Positions 61,240 to 64,000 of a stretch of 64,000 bases of DNA are shown one piece after another; positions within the stretch are counted from its first letter, which is position 1; each line of letters begins with the position of its first letter. Source of the DNA: Bacteroidota bacterium (GTDB taxonomy: Bacteria; Bacteroidota; Bacteroidia; Bacteroidales; Lentimicrobiaceae); the NCBI GenBank assembly GCA_009773455.1, contig WSXU01000008.1, positions 62,001 to 126,000 on the forward strand, written 5' to 3'. The notes beneath the pieces are model-generated. The model did not search any database. It was not told the origin of the DNA and saw only the letters and a program-made list of their open reading frames with translations. The position numbers were made by a program, and so were the translations under genes.

Positions 61240-63423
61240 TTACCAGCTCCCCTTCTCTGAGGTACCGGCATCCGGAACAAAATCCATTTGCTTACGCTGT
61301 AAATCTACACGTTTAACTTTTATCCTCAAAGGTGCGCCAAGTTTAAATTCACGGCCGTAGTGTTGTCCGATTACACGGTAATTGTCATCGTCCAGGTAGT
61401 AGAAATCGTCGTCAAGGTACTTAAGTGAAATCATACCTTCACATTTGCTCCCTTCGAGTTCAACAAATATACCCCATTTACTGATACCTGAAATAAGTCC
61501 GTTAAATGATTGACCAATTTTATCCTGCAGAAACTCGGCTTGTTTATATTTTACAGAAGCACGTTCGGCTTCAACCGCCTTCTTTTCCATGTCAGAACTG
61601 TGCTGACAGTATTCTTCATATTCATCCCTGTTTACAGAGGGCTTTCCATCCATGTACCATTCCAGAAGCCGGTGAACCATAAGGTCAGGATACCTGCGTA
61701 TGGGAGATGTAAAATGCGTATAATGCTGAAATGCAAGTCCGTAATGACCTATATTTACTGTTGAATAAACAGCCTTAGCCATTGTCCGTATCGCGATGGA
61801 TTCAATCATATTCTCTTCACCCTTACCGGCAATCTGATCGAAAAGCAGATTAAATGATTTGGCCAGGCCTTTACGGGAACCAATGCTCATTTTGTAGCCG
61901 AGTTTCGATAGAAACTCTGTGAATTTCAATAGTTTATCCGGATTGGGCTCGTCATGGATCCTGTAAACAAATGTCCTGGGTTTGTGCTCTCCTGTTTTTC
62001 TGCCAATCTTTTCAGCCACTTTCCGGTTAGCCAGCAGCATAAAGTCCTCGATCAGCATATTGGCTTCCTTCTGTTCCTTAATATAGGTGTCAATCGGTTT
62101 GCCACTTTCATCAAGAATAAACTTGACTTCCTGGCTGTGAAATGCAATAGACCCCTGTCTGAAACGTTCTTCTCTCAGTCTGGTTGCAAGATTATTCAGT
62201 ACCATCAGTTCACTTTTATAATCACCGTCTGCCCCTTCAATCATAACCTGAACTTCTTCATAATTGTAACGGCGGTTGCTTCTGATGATTGTTTTTCCAT
62301 ACCATTCATCACTGATTCTTCCATTGGCGTCCATTTTAAAAACCGCTGAGAAACAGAGCTTATCCTCATCAGGGCGCAGTGAACATACCAGATTAGATAA
62401 TTTTTCCGGCAACATCGGGATGGTTCTGTCAACCAGGTAAACAGAGGTCCCCCGTTCATATGCCTCCTGATCAATGGCTGTATGAGGTTTTACGTAATGT
62501 GAAACATCTGCAATATGCACACCGACCTCCCATTCACCATTTCCAATATCTTTGAGCGACAATGCATCATCAAAATCCTTGGCATCCGGAGGATCAATCG
62601 TGCATGTCCAGATGTTTCTGAAATCTCTCCTTGAAGCAATCTCTTTTTGCGTGATTTCTACTGGAAGTGTCTCAGCTTCCTTCAGGGTTTTGGGATTGAA
62701 CTGTAAAGGAAAATCAAATGTTGCCAGAATAGAGTTCATCTCAACATCATTGTTTCCCGGATCTCCCAATACCTGGCTGATTTCTCCGAACGGATTTTTT
62801 GATTGTTCCGGCCAGTCTGTTATCCTGGCAATGGCCTTTTGGCCGTTTTTAGCCTTGTTCAGAGATTCTTTCGGAATAAATATATCTACAGGAGTACTCG
62901 TGTCATCAGGTACAAGGAAAGCAAATTTTCCGGTAAGCTGAACAGTACCGACAAAAGTCGTTCTCGCTCTTTCAATTACTTCAACGATCTGACCTTCCGT
63001 TTTCCGACCCCTGCGCATAGGAAAAAGATGGACCTTCACCTTGTCCCCGTTAAGGGCATGACCGGTATTGTTGGCAGCGATAAAAATATCTTCATCAAGA
63101 TCCGGAACAGTCACATATGCTTTTCCGGTTTGTTTCATATCAACGATTCCGACAACAGTCGATTGAAGAATTTTATCGGCTAGCAGGTCAGGATTATATT
63201 TGAACTTCCCCCGGTTCAGTTCAAGGATGGTGCCTGACTTTGTCATTGATTCCAACGCCTTGTTAACCAAAGCCCTGCTAATATTGTCGGTGATTCCGAG
63301 CAATTTTGATACTTGCCGGTAATTAAAAGCCTTGAAGGGGTTAGCAATAAAAAATGCTTCAATTAGGTTCAACACCGGACCCGGAGAAGCCTGTGATTTT
63401 TTGGTGGTCTTTTTTCTTGCCAT
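61240..63423 (-). CDS. rnr: Ribonuclease R
   Basis: 727 residues. A 3'-5' exoribonuclease that degrades structured RNA. N-terminal winged helix (NPFKAFNYRQVSKLLGITDN), cold-shock domains, the RNB catalytic core with CTIDPPDAKDFDDALSLKDI and its metal-binding Asp residues, HYTHFTSPIRRYPDLMVHRL, and a C-terminal S1 domain (GQSFNGLISGISKWGIFVEL). The lysine-rich tail of E. coli RNase R is missing; the protein ends QMDFVPDAGTSEKGSW. It is the first gene of a likely rnr-adh-membrane protein unit. Confidence 0.95.
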   Translation of the reverse strand: MARKKTTKKSQASPGPVLNLIEAFFIANPFKAFNYRQVSKLLGITDNISRALVNKALESMTKSGTILELNRGKFKYNPDLLADKILQSTVVGIVDMKQTGKAYVTVPDLDEDIFIAANNTGHALNGDKVKVHLFPMRRGRKTEGQIVEVIERARTTFVGTVQLTGKFAFLVPDDTSTPVDIFIPKESLNKAKNGQKAIARITDWPEQSKNPFGEISQVLGDPGNNDVEMNSILATFDFPLQFNPKTLKEAETLPVEITQKEIASRRDFRNIWTCTIDPPDAKDFDDALSLKDIGNGEWEVGVHIADVSHYVKPHTAIDQEAYERGTSVYLVDRTIPMLPEKLSNLVCSLRPDEDKLCFSAVFKMDANGRISDEWYGKTIIRSNRRYNYEEVQVMIEGADGDYKSELMVLNNLATRLREERFRQGSIAFHSQEVKFILDESGKPIDTYIKEQKEANMLIEDFMLLANRKVAEKIGRKTGEHKPRTFVYRIHDEPNPDKLLKFTEFLSKLGYKMSIGSRKGLAKSFNLLFDQIAGKGEENMIESIAIRTMAKAVYSTVNIGHYGLAFQHYTHFTSPIRRYPDLMVHRLLEWYMDGKPSVNRDEYEEYCQHSSDMEKKAVEAERASVKYKQAEFLQDKIGQSFNGLISGISKWGIFVELEGSKCEGMISLKYLDDDFYYLDDDNYRVIGQHYGREFKLGAPLRIKVKRVDLQRKQMDFVPDAGTSEKGSW

Positions 63424-63661
63424 TACGATGTTATTGTATTTGTAAAGGTATAAAAATACCCTCTCGGGCCATCAAATAAACAATTCCAGGCAGAGAGCGA
63501 CCTGGTTAAAAGGTGAAATGTGATAAATGTGAACATTTTTGGGATTACTTTTTTCGAAATGCATGATAAACCTTTGAATGCCCGGAAAACCTGTTCCTTA
63601 ACTGAACTGATTTTCTAGCTATAAAAGACGAGAGTAACTACTAAAATATACGGGGGTATAT

Positions 63662-64000
63662 ATGGACTCGGGTAAAAAAAGAATCCTACTGGCTGAGGAT
63701 AATGCAATCAATCAAAAGGTTGCTTTACTCATGCTGAAAAAATATGATCAAAGCATCGACATCGCCGATAACGGGCGGATAGCCGTCGAAAAATTTCTGC
63801 ATCATGATTATGATCTGGTACTAATGGATCTCCACATGCCTGAACTTGACGGTTTTGAAGCTACCATTCAGATCAGGGAAATTGAACTGTCTGAAAAACG
63901 GGAAAAGAAGGTAAAAATATATGCAATGACAGCCAGTTCAATTACAGATGAGAGTGAACGGTGCTATGCTGTGGGAATGGATGGCTATATCAGCAAACCA
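63662..64000 (+). CDS. Receiver-domain (CheY-like) protein, 3' end beyond the window
   Basis: The frame is open from the ATG at 63662 to the window end (113 codons). The receiver fold is clear: RILLAEDNAINQKVALLMLK with the acidic pair, the phosphoacceptor Asp in DLVLMDLHMPELDGFEAT, IYAMTASS and the Lys in GYISKP. The AEDNxxNQKV form is typical of receivers in hybrid kinases and of free-standing regulators that work with HPt domains. A purine-rich GGGGGT lies five bases before the ATG. Any output domain lies outside the window. Confidence 0.9.
   Translation, partial: MDSGKKRILLAEDNAINQKVALLMLKKYDQSIDIADNGRIAVEKFLHHDYDLVLMDLHMPELDGFEATIQIREIELSEKREKKVKIYAMTASSITDESERCYAVGMDGYISKP

Overview
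The window comes from a member of the Bacteroidota, most likely an anaerobic, amino-acid-fermenting relative of the Bacteroidales. The evidence is a C-terminal type IX secretion (T9SS) sorting domain, BACON domains, a TonB-dependent receptor with a carboxypeptidase-like plug extension, TPR/LuxR and LytTR regulators, candidate promoters of the form TTG - 20 bp - TAnnTTTG, and a glycyl-radical hydroxyproline dehydratase plus tryptophanase. No rRNA, tRNA, CRISPR array, prophage or insertion sequence was seen.

Layout. 1-3.6 kb: the tail of an acyltransferase-like gene, then an ECF sigma factor coupled to an unusual anti-sigma protein that seems to cross both membranes. Divergent from it is a His/Gly-rich lipoprotein made of three PepSY-like repeats. 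3.9-8.5 kb: a giant secreted M14 carboxypeptidase with BACON, cohesin-like and dockerin-like modules. 8.6-12.6 kb: a thiol-redox cluster (DUF302, thioredoxin, thioredoxin reductase, one-cysteine thioredoxin-like protein, OsmC) ending at a divergent Crp/Fnr regulator. 12.7-18.2 kb: a hydroxyproline fermentation operon (activase, HypD, exported C69 dipeptidase, small membrane protein). 18.8-28.6 kb: a TPR histidine kinase, a PrsW protease, a 1512-residue T9SS surface protein and a TPR-LuxR regulator. 28.7-36 kb: an AlkD-like protein, an array of hairpin-forming repeats, a TonB receptor, a frameshifted LytS-type kinase with its LytTR partner, and a membrane protein.

36-51 kb is mostly housekeeping: tryptophanase, glyS, pth-rplY-prs, queA, ispD, a glycosyltransferase/flippase-like pair, ruvC, an arginase-fold protein with altered metal ligands, topA. 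51-64 kb: miaB, a Wza/Wzc polysaccharide export pair directly followed by cysC-cysD-cysN (sulfate activation to PAPS), a second membrane protein resembling the one at 35-36 kb, an iron-containing alcohol dehydrogenase, rnr, and the start of a receiver-domain gene cut by the window end.

The most unusual signals are: the sigma/anti-sigma/PepSY module, whose envelope proteins both carry histidine clusters; the hairpin repeat array at 29.5-30.06 kb, with compensatory base changes between copies; a ferredoxin-less activase beside HypD; the arginase-fold protein with lost Mn ligands; and the link between sulfate activation and polysaccharide export. All calls come from reading sequence and motifs; no database search was possible.
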